The notes under the pieces: generated by a model
What the model was told of the DNA's origin: nothing
Database searches by the model: none
What the model saw: the letters and a program-made list of their open reading frames with translations, nothing else
Source of the DNA: Flavobacteriaceae bacterium NBU2977
Lineage (GTDB): Bacteria > Bacteroidota > Bacteroidia > Flavobacteriales > Flavobacteriaceae
Assembly: GCA_019931105.1 (NCBI GenBank)
Contig: JAIOUW010000004.1
Span: forward strand, 1-64,000
Direction: 5' to 3'
DNA: 64,000 bases
Shown: in pieces, positions 18,203-26,430 of the stretch
Numbering within the stretch: position 1 is the first letter of the stretch
How the letters are laid out: every line of letters starts with the position of its first letter
Program-made: the position numbers and the translations under genes

Positions 18203-19147
18203 ATGTCGTTCTTAGATACGAGACACAAGAAAAAATCCTTTACGCTTACAACATTATTGTTAAGTGTACTCCTACTTGTTTTATTCTACATTGGACTTAC
18301 CTATATGGATCCGCCCATCGAAAATGGAATCTCCATTAATTTCGGTACGACCGATTTTGGTAGTGGTCAAGTACAACCCAAGGAAAAAATACGTTCTGAA
18401 CCATTGGATACTCCGCCTGTAGAACCGACCAAACAAGAAGAGGTAGTCGAGGAAACTGTGGAGGAAGTCGTTGAAGAAAAACCGGAGGAAACTGTACCGA
18501 AAGAAGCCCCTTCCGAACAAGTGCTTACTCAAGAAAATGAGGAGGCCATTAAAATAAAGCAGGCCCAAGAAGCCAAAAGAAAGGCAGAGGATGCTGCTAG
18601 GGAAGCTCAACGCAAAAAGGAGGCCGAGGCTCAAAGAGCAAAGGCCGAAGCAGAAAGAAAAGCTGAAGAGCAGCGCAGGGCTGAAGAGAAAAAAAGACAG
18701 GAACAAGAGGCCAAAAAGAAAAAATTGGACGAGTTGATGGGCGGTCTGAACAAATCCGATGGTAGCGCCTCGGGTAGTGAGGGAGATGATGATCGGGCCG
18801 GTGATAAGGGCTCTCCTGACGGGGATCCCTATGCAACAAGTTATTATGGCAGCCCCGGTTCAGGAAGTGGTACGGGCGGTTATGGACTCAATGGCCGGTC
18901 ATTGGTAAGTAAGGGTAAGGTTCAGCAAGAATGTAATGAAGCGGGAAGGGTTGTGGTACAAATATGGGTGGACAAAAATGGAAACGTTGTCAAGGCGGAA
19001 CCGGGCGTAAAAGGTACAACCAACACTGCGTCCTGTCTTCTGGAGCCAGCTAAGAAAACCGCTTTTATGCACAAATGGAACCTCGATTCCAACGCGCCCA
19101 GCCAGCAAATAGGTTTCGTAGTGGTCAATTTCAAACTGGGCGAGTGA
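18203..19147 (+). CDS. TonB-like energy transducer
   Basis: A 314-aa protein with one N-terminal helix (about residues 16-33). A Glu/Val/Pro-rich stretch follows, then a long charged Lys/Glu/Ala/Arg coiled-coil spacer (about 110-180). A Gly/Ser-rich hinge leads to a C-terminal domain (RVVVQIWVDKNGNVVKAEPG ... NFKLGE) of TonB/TolA C-terminal type. The long charged spacer also resembles TolA. Gene order after exbBD supports the TonB role: carrying proton-motive energy to outer-membrane receptors. Its TGA stop overlaps the GTG start of folC. Confidence 0.85.
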   Translation: MSFLDTRHKKKSFTLTTLLLSVLLLVLFYIGLTYMDPPIENGISINFGTTDFGSGQVQPKEKIRSEPLDTPPVEPTKQEEVVEETVEEVVEEKPEETVPKEAPSEQVLTQENEEAIKIKQAQEAKRKAEDAAREAQRKKEAEAQRAKAEAERKAEEQRRAEEKKRQEQEAKKKKLDELMGGLNKSDGSASGSEGDDDRAGDKGSPDGDPYATSYYGSPGSGSGTGGYGLNGRSLVSKGKVQQECNEAGRVVVQIWVDKNGNVVKAEPGVKGTTNTASCLLEPAKKTAFMHKWNLDSNAPSQQIGFVVVNFKLGE

Positions 19148-20355
19148 CCTACGAAGAGACGCTTGATTGGATGTTCTCCAGGCTTCCAATGTACCAACAA
19201 AAAGGTAAGACGGCCTACACCGGAAAGCTTGACAATATCAAGGCACTTTCAGAGTATTTGGGAAATCCTGAAACAAAGTTTAAAAGCATCCACGTAGCCG
19301 GAACCAATGGTAAAGGTTCGAGCAGTCATATGTTGGCATCCATTCTTCAAGAGGCCGGTTATAAGGTCGGATTGTACACTTCGCCCCATTTAAAGGATTT
19401 CCGCGAACGTATTCGGATCAATGGCAAGCCTGTTCACAAAAAATTCGTCATCGATTTCGTGGCGCGAAACAAATCTTTTTTTGAATTAAGGCAGCTGTCT
19501 TTTTTTGAAATGACCGTCGGAATGGCCTTCCAGTATTTTGCCGAGGGCAAGGTTCATATTGCGGTCATCGAAGTTGGCCTTGGCGGTCGTTTGGATTCCA
19601 CCAATATTATCGTGCCTGAAGTTTGCCTGATTACGAACATAGGTATGGACCATGTCGATTTTTTGGGCGATACACTTCAAAAAATAGCATGGGAAAAGGC
19701 CGGTATTATTAAAGAAGGAGTACCTGTAATAATTAGTGAATATCAAGATGCCGTGGCTTCGATATTCGAATCGGTTGCCAAAGACAAAGACGCAAGACTT
19801 GTATTTGCCCAAAAAGAAATTTTACATGCGTTCGATACATCATTGTTAGGGGAGTACCAACACAAAAATGTCAAGGGCGTCATTGCAACCGTCAAGGAGC
19901 TAAAAAGTCTAAAGGTTCGTGAAAAAGAAATAAGATCAGGCCTTCTCAAAGTTGTGGAGAATACAGGGCTTTTGGGAAGGTGGCAGATGCTCAAAGACGA
20001 TCCGAAAGTAATCTGTGATACTGCGCATAATAGTGAAGGGCTATCGTTGGTTTTGGAGCAAATTAGAAAACAGAAGTATGATAAACTCCATATTGTTCTA
20101 GGTTTTGTCAAGGATAAAAATTTAGATACCATACTTCCACTTTTTCCAAAGAATGCCGATTATTATTTCGCAAGCCCGAATATTTCAAGAGGGCTTGATG
20201 TTGCCATTTTAGAACAAAAAGCTGCAGAAATAGGGCTTAAAGGTGAAGGTTTTTCCTCGGTTGATAAAGCATTTACGGCTGCTTTGAAAAACGCAAAAAA
20301 AAACGATTTCATTTTCGTGGGTGGAAGCACTTTCGTTGTGGCCGAGGTAGTGTGA
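19144..20355 (+). CDS. folC: Bifunctional folylpolyglutamate synthase / dihydrofolate synthase
   Basis: Mur-ligase-type enzyme of 403 aa that adds glutamate to dihydropteroate and to folates. The P-loop is HVAGTNGKGSSSHM and the second signature is YTSPHLKDFRERI. The LGGRLDSTNII motif and the C-terminal domain (DTAHNSEGL, VLGFVKDKN) are present. A longer frame opens at 19075, but I choose the GTG at 19144. It overlaps the tonB stop as GTGA, it begins the conserved VTYEETLDWMFSRLPMYQ, and the upstream residues are only shadow of tonB. It is the last gene before the tRNA-Val promoter. Confidence 0.94.
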   Translation: MTYEETLDWMFSRLPMYQQKGKTAYTGKLDNIKALSEYLGNPETKFKSIHVAGTNGKGSSSHMLASILQEAGYKVGLYTSPHLKDFRERIRINGKPVHKKFVIDFVARNKSFFELRQLSFFEMTVGMAFQYFAEGKVHIAVIEVGLGGRLDSTNIIVPEVCLITNIGMDHVDFLGDTLQKIAWEKAGIIKEGVPVIISEYQDAVASIFESVAKDKDARLVFAQKEILHAFDTSLLGEYQHKNVKGVIATVKELKSLKVREKEIRSGLLKVVENTGLLGRWQMLKDDPKVICDTAHNSEGLSLVLEQIRKQKYDKLHIVLGFVKDKNLDTILPLFPKNADYYFASPNISRGLDVAILEQKAAEIGLKGEGFSSVDKAFTAALKNAKKNDFIFVGGSTFVVAEVV

Positions 20356-20372
20356 TTTTTTCTTTTTTTCTT

Positions 20373-20402
20373 TTGGGTGTATCCAAAACTGTTCTATATT
20401 TG
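20373..20402 (+). promoter_or_regulatory. Promoter of tRNA-Val(UAC)
   Basis: TTG (20373-20375), a 19-base spacer and TATATTTG (20395-20402) match the Bacteroidetes promoter form exactly. The tRNA starts 14 bases downstream. Confidence 0.8.
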
Positions 20403-20415
20403 CACACCTTTTTAT

Positions 20416-20490
20416 GGGCAATTAGCTCAGTTGGTTCAGAGCACCTCGTTTACACCGAGGGGGCCGGGGGTTCGAGTCCCTCATTGCCCA
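20416..20490 (+). tRNA. tRNA-Val (anticodon UAC)
   Basis: A 75-base cloverleaf: acceptor GGGCAAT/ATTGCCC with discriminator A, D arm GCTC...GAGC, anticodon stem CCTCG/CGAGG with loop TTTACAC, and T arm GGGGG-TTCGAGT-CCCTC. The CCA end is not encoded. Confidence 0.97.
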
Positions 20491-20491
20491 C

Positions 20492-20525
20492 AAAAACGAC
20501 CCGCCATTGGCGGGTCGTTTTTTTA
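20492..20525 (+). terminator. Intrinsic terminator after tRNA-Val
   Basis: The stem AAACGACCCGCCA / TGGCGGGTCGTTT is followed by a T run, directly after the tRNA. Confidence 0.92.
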
Positions 20526-20691
20526 TAGCTGTGATATTACTTCTAATTTTTTTATTACTAATTGTTGGGCTACAAGGTTAAATTTTCATCTTTGTAGTCA
20601 TCTCTCACGTCTTTCTAATGCTCTGTGGATTTCGGTCGAACTGGACTTAGCTTTGAAGTACTTTGATTCGTGAAAAGTATTAAAAAACAAA

Positions 20692-20725
20692 TTGATATAA
20701 TGGCTGGGCAACCTGTATATTTTTG
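20692..20725 (+). promoter_or_regulatory. Candidate promoter of a small transcription unit
   Basis: TTG (20692-20694), a 23-base spacer and TATTTTTG (20718-20725), a perfect TAnnTTTG match. A 46-codon ORF starts 22 bases later. Confidence 0.45.
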
Positions 20726-20746
20726 TGATTGAAGCTTTGGATTAAA

Positions 20747-20887
20747 ATGTGTGGGAAATACACAATGATTGGGGTCGAAACAGATTATTTAATTGTAAAT
20801 GAACTGATGTCAAAGACATATCTTTTACTTGGCAATAATCAAGCTTTTCATTCAAGATTTGGAAATTTATTGAAATTGGTCGTTTGA
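20747..20887 (+). CDS. Candidate small protein (46 aa), unrecognised
   Basis: ATG to TGA with 46 codons, starting MCGKYTMIGVETDYLIVNEL and ending FGNLLKLVV. It has no membrane helix, signal or motif that I recognise. It is included because it sits between a consensus-like promoter (20692-20725) and a hairpin with a T run (20912-20945). The unit could equally be a small RNA with a chance reading frame. AT-rich DNA produces such frames easily, so confidence is low. Confidence 0.25.
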   Translation: MCGKYTMIGVETDYLIVNELMSKTYLLLGNNQAFHSRFGNLLKLVV

Positions 20888-20911
20888 CAATTTTTTCACT
20901 TTTGTATAATA

Positions 20912-20945
20912 CACCTAAATAAAATATTTAAAGGTGCTTTTTTTG
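20912..20945 (+). terminator. Hairpin with T run, candidate terminator
   Basis: CACCT+AAATA pairs with TATTT+AGGTG (two-base bulge), followed by CTTTTTTTG. It could end the small unit or act as an attenuator about 280 bases ahead of susC. Confidence 0.55.
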
Positions 20946-21223
20946 TCAATAATTAACATTTTAAGAAATTCAGACCTTTTTGCCAGAACCATTTGACGTA
21001 GGAATCAAGTTTTAAAGGACATAAATTTTATAACTCTTTGTAGAAAATTGGTGTTAAAAGGCACTTCATGATTTTTTTTTAAAAGAATTATTCTAATTTT
21101 AGCAAAATTTTAGGATTATTGTATTCCTATTTATGAGAACAGGGAAATTGATCTGTGTTAACAAGTGGGAATACTTTAATTTTAATATATTGCAGTATTA
21201 ACTAACTTAAAACTCAACTTTTT

Positions 21224-24200
21224 ATGAAGATTAAATTGATTAAAAGTTCTTTGCTTTTAGGGGCATTTTTATGCTTCGGGCTGGCAAAAGCGCAGACCGT
21301 GTCCGGAACCGTTTCGGATGAAACTGGTCCTTTACCGGGAGCCAATGTTATTGTAAAGGGTACGACCAATGGTACCCAAACCGATTTTGATGGAAATTAT
21401 ACGTTGGACAATGTGGGTTCCGATGGCATTTTGGTTTTTAGCTATATTGGTTATAGAACTGTCGAAGTTCCCGTAAACGGACAAACCACAATCGACCAAA
21501 TTATGGAGGAAGATGCCGCTGCACTTGACGAAGTAGTTGTGACCGGTTATGGTTCTCAGACGAAAAGAGATGTTACGGGTTCGGTGGCTACCGTTGACGC
21601 CGAGGAGTTGACAGCCGTTCCGGCCACTACCTTTGCCCAGCAGTTGCAAGGTAGGGCTGCGGGTATTGGAATTGTAAACGATGCTACACCCGGTGGTGAG
21701 GCAACGGTCCGTATTCGCGGTTTCGGTACAATTGGTAACAACGATCCTTTATATATAATTGATGGGGTGCCTTCGCGTTCTCAGGCTAATTTGAACCCTG
21801 GCGATATTGAATCATTGCAGGTGCTGAAAGATGCGTCCGCGGCTTCGATTTATGGTTCACGTGCCGCTAATGGGGTAATCATTATTACCACGAAGCAAGG
21901 TAAAATGGGTAAGCCTGTCATCAGCTTTGAAACATTTTATGGCACACAATCTTCTTCGGAGGATGTAGAGGCCCTTAATGCGGAAGAATTGGGTTCTTAC
22001 CTCTACTTGGCGGATCTTTATGCAGGAAAGTCTCCTGGTCACGGCCAGTATACATTTGGGCCGAACGGGGTCATCATTCCTGATTATGTTTTTCCAAGTG
22101 GTGCTTTTGAAGGCGATCCAGGTGTGGATCCAAGTCTCTATGCATTGGAGCCTGGAAATATTTATGCAATAACTAGATCTGCCGATACTAATTGGTGGAA
22201 AGAAACCACGCGTTCTGCGCCTATTCAGAATTATCAGATTTCGGCATCCGGGGCCACGGAAAGTGCTCGTTATGCATTTACTTTGAACCATTTCGCCCAA
22301 GATGCGATTACCAAATTTGTTGGGTATAACAGAACATCGATTCGTGCAAATACCGAGTTCAGGGCCTTAAACAATAGACTGGCGATAGGAGAGAACCTAA
22401 CGGTAAGTTTTGACAATAGAAAGGGAGGGTTTTCCAATGACTCGGAGCAGAACACCGTTTCTGGAGCCTACAAGCATCACCCGTTGCTGCCGATTTATGA
22501 TATCGCCGGTAATTTCGCAGGAAGTAGAGGGGCGAACCTAGGAAACAATTTCAACCCTTATGCCGTATTGCACAGGGATCAAGATGATCGAAGATATCGG
22601 TCTAGGGTCTTCGGTAATGTTTACGCGTCTTACGATATCTTGGATAATTTAGAGGTAAAAACAAGTTTTGGAATCGATGCGGCTAACTCAAGGGTAATCA
22701 ATTTGCGCAGACCACAGCCAGAGTATGTTGAGGGTAACTTTATCAATGGTTCTACATCTGATAATGCCTATGAATACCAATGGCAATGGAATACGGTATT
22801 GACCTATGATAAAACCTTCAATGAGGTTCATAATTTCAATGCCTATGTGGGTATCGAGAGTATTCAGGCCTATGGTGAGTTCTTTAATGCAAGTAGAAAT
22901 CAGTTCGCTTTTGAAACCACGGACATTCTGAGGTATTTAAGACTTGGGGATGCCACGACAGCTAGCAATGATGGTGCCTCATTCAGGGATTTTTCCTTGT
23001 TTTCGCAATTCGGTCAGTTCAAATATGACTATGATGGTAAATATTTGGCACAGTTCACGATTAGGAACGATGCTTCATCAAGGTTTCAAGCGGCTTCAAG
23101 AAGCGCTGTTTTCCCTGCCTTTAGCTTGGGTTGGCGTGTCAGTGACGAGAAGTTCATGGAAAATGTTGATTGGATCGATGAATTAAAGTTGCGTTACGGT
23201 TGGGGTAAAACCGGTAACCAAGAAATTGGTGATTACAATGCCTTTACTACTTATCGTTCTAATATTTTCAATGCAGGATACCCCATCGATGGCTCGACTG
23301 GTGCCCCTACAATTGGTTTTGACGCTTCTGGATTTGGAAATCCTGATGCGAAGTGGGAGACCACAACATCGAACAACTTTGGTATTGACTTATTGATGTT
23401 AGATCGAAAATTGAATTTCAATTTGGACATTTGGGATAGGGTTACCTCCGACATGTTGTTTCAGTCGCCGGTTACATATAGTGCTGGTGATGCATCGGCT
23501 CCCTTCTTCAACGTAGGTCAAATGACCAATAAGGGTATAGACCTTAATATTTCTTGGGATGATAGTGTTGGAGAAGACTGGAGTTACGGAATCAGCTTTA
23601 ACTTGTCACAATACAAGAATGAGGTTGATAAGTTGAGTGAAAATGCCGACACCCGTCTTTTCGGTGACGGTTCTCGTGTGCCTTCTTTAACGGTAACAGA
23701 GGCAGGAACTCCTATTTCGTCCTTCTATGGTTTCAAGACAGTAGGTCTTTTTCAATCACAGGCTGAGGCAGATGCATGGCCTGCTTACGGAAGCTACAAT
23801 GCGCCAGGAAAATTGAAGGTGGCCGATGTCAATGGAGATGGTGTAATCGATGACGATGACCGCACCATTATTGGTAGCCCACACCCTGATTTTACGTATG
23901 GCATCAATTTGGATTTGAGCTACAAAAATTTGGCACTAAACGTTTTTGGTAACGGTTCTCAGGGGAATGATATTTATAATTATGTGAGATACTTTGCCGA
24001 CTTTAATACCTTTCAAGGTAACCGTTCAAAAAGAGCATTATATGAAGCTTGGCAACCAACAGACCGTAATGCAGACCCAAGTACTTGGGTAGCTGCGAAC
24101 CCTAACGCAACTGTGCCAATTATGGATGCGAACGATCAGGTGAGTAGTAGGCCTTCATCCTATTTTATCGAAGATGGAAGCTACTTTAGGCTGAAAAATG

Positions 24201-24424
24201 TCTCTTTGACCTATACACTTCCTCAAAAGCTTTTGGGCAATGGAGGTATTTCAAACTTTCAGATATATGCACAAGGCCAGAACTTATATACCTGGACAAA
24301 GTATACAGGTCTTAACCCTGAGATTCAGGCGGCTAACAGAGATGATGATACACTTGGTTTTGATGGAGGCTACATGCCGGTCGCAAGAACTTATACTCTT
24401 GGTTTAAGAGTTAGCTTTAAATAA
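21224..24424 (+). CDS. SusC-type TonB-linked outer-membrane receptor
   Basis: A 1066-aa outer-membrane transporter of the SusC/RagA family. A signal peptide ends near LAKAQ (residues 20-24). A carboxypeptidase-regulatory-like (CarboxypepD_reg) domain follows (TVSGTVSDETGPLPGANVIV...). The TonB box DEVVVTGYG lies at about 103-111. Next come the plug (QGRAAGI...VRIRGFG...DPLYIIDGVP...DASAASIYGSRAANGVIII) and the large barrel ending YTLGLRVSFK. It pairs with the SusD gene 96 bases downstream to bind and import a polymer fragment. No glycosidase is adjacent, so the substrate is unknown. Energy would come from ExbBD/TonB such as 17111-19147. Confidence 0.96.
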   Translation: MKIKLIKSSLLLGAFLCFGLAKAQTVSGTVSDETGPLPGANVIVKGTTNGTQTDFDGNYTLDNVGSDGILVFSYIGYRTVEVPVNGQTTIDQIMEEDAAALDEVVVTGYGSQTKRDVTGSVATVDAEELTAVPATTFAQQLQGRAAGIGIVNDATPGGEATVRIRGFGTIGNNDPLYIIDGVPSRSQANLNPGDIESLQVLKDASAASIYGSRAANGVIIITTKQGKMGKPVISFETFYGTQSSSEDVEALNAEELGSYLYLADLYAGKSPGHGQYTFGPNGVIIPDYVFPSGAFEGDPGVDPSLYALEPGNIYAITRSADTNWWKETTRSAPIQNYQISASGATESARYAFTLNHFAQDAITKFVGYNRTSIRANTEFRALNNRLAIGENLTVSFDNRKGGFSNDSEQNTVSGAYKHHPLLPIYDIAGNFAGSRGANLGNNFNPYAVLHRDQDDRRYRSRVFGNVYASYDILDNLEVKTSFGIDAANSRVINLRRPQPEYVEGNFINGSTSDNAYEYQWQWNTVLTYDKTFNEVHNFNAYVGIESIQAYGEFFNASRNQFAFETTDILRYLRLGDATTASNDGASFRDFSLFSQFGQFKYDYDGKYLAQFTIRNDASSRFQAASRSAVFPAFSLGWRVSDEKFMENVDWIDELKLRYGWGKTGNQEIGDYNAFTTYRSNIFNAGYPIDGSTGAPTIGFDASGFGNPDAKWETTTSNNFGIDLLMLDRKLNFNLDIWDRVTSDMLFQSPVTYSAGDASAPFFNVGQMTNKGIDLNISWDDSVGEDWSYGISFNLSQYKNEVDKLSENADTRLFGDGSRVPSLTVTEAGTPISSFYGFKTVGLFQSQAEADAWPAYGSYNAPGKLKVADVNGDGVIDDDDRTIIGSPHPDFTYGINLDLSYKNLALNVFGNGSQGNDIYNYVRYFADFNTFQGNRSKRALYEAWQPTDRNADPSTWVAANPNATVPIMDANDQVSSRPSSYFIEDGSYFRLKNVSLTYTLPQKLLGNGGISNFQIYAQGQNLYTWTKYTGLNPEIQAANRDDDTLGFDGGYMPVARTYTLGLRVSFK

Positions 24425-24520
24425 TAATTGCATGAAAACGGAATGAATCGATGTTTTACGAATTGAAAATAAGTAAGTAGGACAGAAAATGGTTCGTTTC
24501 AAGAAAATTAACAAACATAA

Positions 24521-26287
24521 ATGATAGTAAAAATGAAGAAGAACAAATCAATTTTAACGATGTTCATCGCATTGGTGATCCTGATTACGGGGTGCAATGA
24601 TGAATTTTTGACCCGCGAGCCAGAAGGCCAATTTGGCCAGCCCAGCTTGCAGACCCCAGAGGGTGTGAGAAGTTTATTGATAGGTGCCTATGCAATGATT
24701 GATGGTTCTGGTCTTGATGGAACTGCAGATTGGAATGTAACTGTGGAAAATTGGGCCTTTAACCTAGCTTCCGATGATGCCTTGAAAGGTACCGATGCAG
24801 GAGACCAGCCAGAGCAATCTTTTATAGAGGCATATGACTTTCAAGCGTTTAATGGACATATTAATAACCGATGGAGGTCGCTTTTCAAAGGCGTGGCTCG
24901 AACAAATGATGTTATTACTTCTGCAAACGCCATAGAGGGCTTGGGTGATGCCGAAAAGGCACAAATAATTGCCGAAGCTAGATTTTTGAGAGGTATTTTT
25001 CATATGGAAGCTCGTAAGATGTGGAGAATGCCTCCGTATATTGGCGATGATGTTTTTGACATCAATGACGTAAATAGCACATTGGTGCCCAATGACCGTG
25101 AAATCTGGCCTTTAATCGAAGCTGATTTCGAAGCGGCCATTGCCGTACTGCCCGATACACAATCTGATGTAGGGAGACCTACCAGTTGGGCGGCAAAAGC
25201 TTTTTTGGCAAAGTCAAAAATGTATCAAGGGTGGAATGAAGATGGTTCTGCGAATACTGCTAAGCTGCAGGAGGCTAAACCTTTATTGGAAGATATCTTA
25301 AATAATGGGCCTTTTAGTTTGGTAGCTGATTTTGAAGACAACTTCTTGGTCGCAACACGAAATAATTCAGAATCTATTTTTGAAATTCAATATGCGGTCA
25401 GTAGTGCGGCCGATCAAGCATCAAGTAGAGGTATGGGCCTTGCGCACCCATATACTGATCCTTGGGGTTGCTGTGGTTTCTATCAGGTCTCTCAAAACTT
25501 GGTAAATGCCTACCAGACTGAAGATGGATTGCCATTGCTTGACACGTTTGATGCTAATGATGTTTCGCCCGATACCAATGCAGATGGAACTTCTGTTGTT
25601 ACTACAACCTTGGATCCAAGGTTGGACCACACGGTAGGTCGCCCTGGAATTTTGTACAAGGGCTTCAAGATTTATCAGACAGACTTTGTTCGTGATTTGT
25701 CATATGCTGGGCCATTTTTCTCAAAAAAGCATGTTGCTGAACCAGAAGGGTTTGGTATAGGTGGTTGGGGTAATCTTACTGCAAACAATTATCGCTACAT
25801 GCGCTTGGGAATGGTTATACTTTGGTTAGCCGAGGTTGAGGTCGAGATAGGAAGCTTGGAAAGGGCCCGTGAACTTGTCAATTTGATTCGTGAGAGGGCT
25901 TCGAATCCTGATAGTTGGGTGCCAAGAACTATTCAAGGTTCCGATCGTAACGATTTTACCGTTGTTGATGGTGAAGCTGCCGCCAATTATGAGATATCAC
26001 AATACAGCACACCATGGACTGATCAGGCGACGGCCCGTAAGGCAGTTCGATTTGAAACTCGTTTAGAATTCGCTATGGAAGGCCATAGATTTTGGGACTT
26101 GGTACGTTGGGGAATTGCAGCAGAAACACTTAATGCTTATATCGCTAGTGAGTCACAACATCGCCAGTATATGGCCGGTAAATCTTTTACTAAGGGTAAA
26201 CATGAGTATTTTCCTATTCCGACCCAGGCCATTGATCGCTCTTTCAAGGAAGGAGTACCTACTTTAACACAAGATCCCGCCTATTAG
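24521..26287 (+). CDS. SusD/RagB family substrate-binding lipoprotein
   Basis: Surface lipoprotein that lids the SusC channel. The lipoprotein signal ends ILITGC, followed by NDEFL. The helical TPR-like N-terminal part and typical SusD segments are present: AEARFLRG, AWAAKAFLAK-like PTSWAAKAFLAK, RFETRLEFAMEGHRFWDLVRWG, and the ending YFPIPTQAIDRS. It is 588 aa from the first ATG. An ATG four codons later (24533) gives the more typical MKKNKSIL start and may be the true one. It is co-directional with susC and followed by a terminator, so the operon probably ends here. Confidence 0.95.
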   Translation: MIVKMKKNKSILTMFIALVILITGCNDEFLTREPEGQFGQPSLQTPEGVRSLLIGAYAMIDGSGLDGTADWNVTVENWAFNLASDDALKGTDAGDQPEQSFIEAYDFQAFNGHINNRWRSLFKGVARTNDVITSANAIEGLGDAEKAQIIAEARFLRGIFHMEARKMWRMPPYIGDDVFDINDVNSTLVPNDREIWPLIEADFEAAIAVLPDTQSDVGRPTSWAAKAFLAKSKMYQGWNEDGSANTAKLQEAKPLLEDILNNGPFSLVADFEDNFLVATRNNSESIFEIQYAVSSAADQASSRGMGLAHPYTDPWGCCGFYQVSQNLVNAYQTEDGLPLLDTFDANDVSPDTNADGTSVVTTTLDPRLDHTVGRPGILYKGFKIYQTDFVRDLSYAGPFFSKKHVAEPEGFGIGGWGNLTANNYRYMRLGMVILWLAEVEVEIGSLERARELVNLIRERASNPDSWVPRTIQGSDRNDFTVVDGEAAANYEISQYSTPWTDQATARKAVRFETRLEFAMEGHRFWDLVRWGIAAETLNAYIASESQHRQYMAGKSFTKGKHEYFPIPTQAIDRSFKEGVPTLTQDPAY

Positions 26288-26318
26288 GATTAGGATATAT
26301 ATAGTATAAACTTTGAAT

Positions 26319-26352
26319 AACGGTGATAGGAAACATCCTATCACCGTTTTGT
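26319..26352 (+). terminator. Intrinsic terminator after susD
   Basis: A 13-bp perfect stem, AACGGTGATAGGA / TCCTATCACCGTT, with loop AACA followed by TTGTTT. It separates susCD from the next gene. Confidence 0.85.
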
Positions 26353-26376
26353 TTGAAAAACACCATTTTATATTTG
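26349..26376 (+). promoter_or_regulatory. Promoter of the FG-GAP/UnbV gene
   Basis: TTG (26349-26351), a 17-base spacer and TATATTTG (26369-26376). It begins inside the tail of the susD terminator and lies 54 bases before the ATG. Confidence 0.6.
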
Positions 26377-26430
26377 TAGACAACAAAGACAGATTTGTAA
26401 ATTAGTTTTTTCTTAGCATTATTTAAATTC

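Larger units (their letters stand above)
20526..21223. other. AT-rich gap between tRNA-Val and susC
   Basis: About 700 bases with no family-recognisable gene. It holds a candidate mini transcription unit (20692-20945) and then the untranslated region ahead of susC. For susC I see no clean promoter; TAATTTTA near 21091 is one mismatch from the -7 consensus. Confidence 0.6.

Noticed and set aside
20884-20910. TTGACA-N15-TATAAT, a look-alike of the E. coli sigma-70 promoter
   Set aside because: Bacteroidetes use TTG/TAnnTTTG elements, the spacer is only 15 bases, and it runs directly into the terminator hairpin at 20912.
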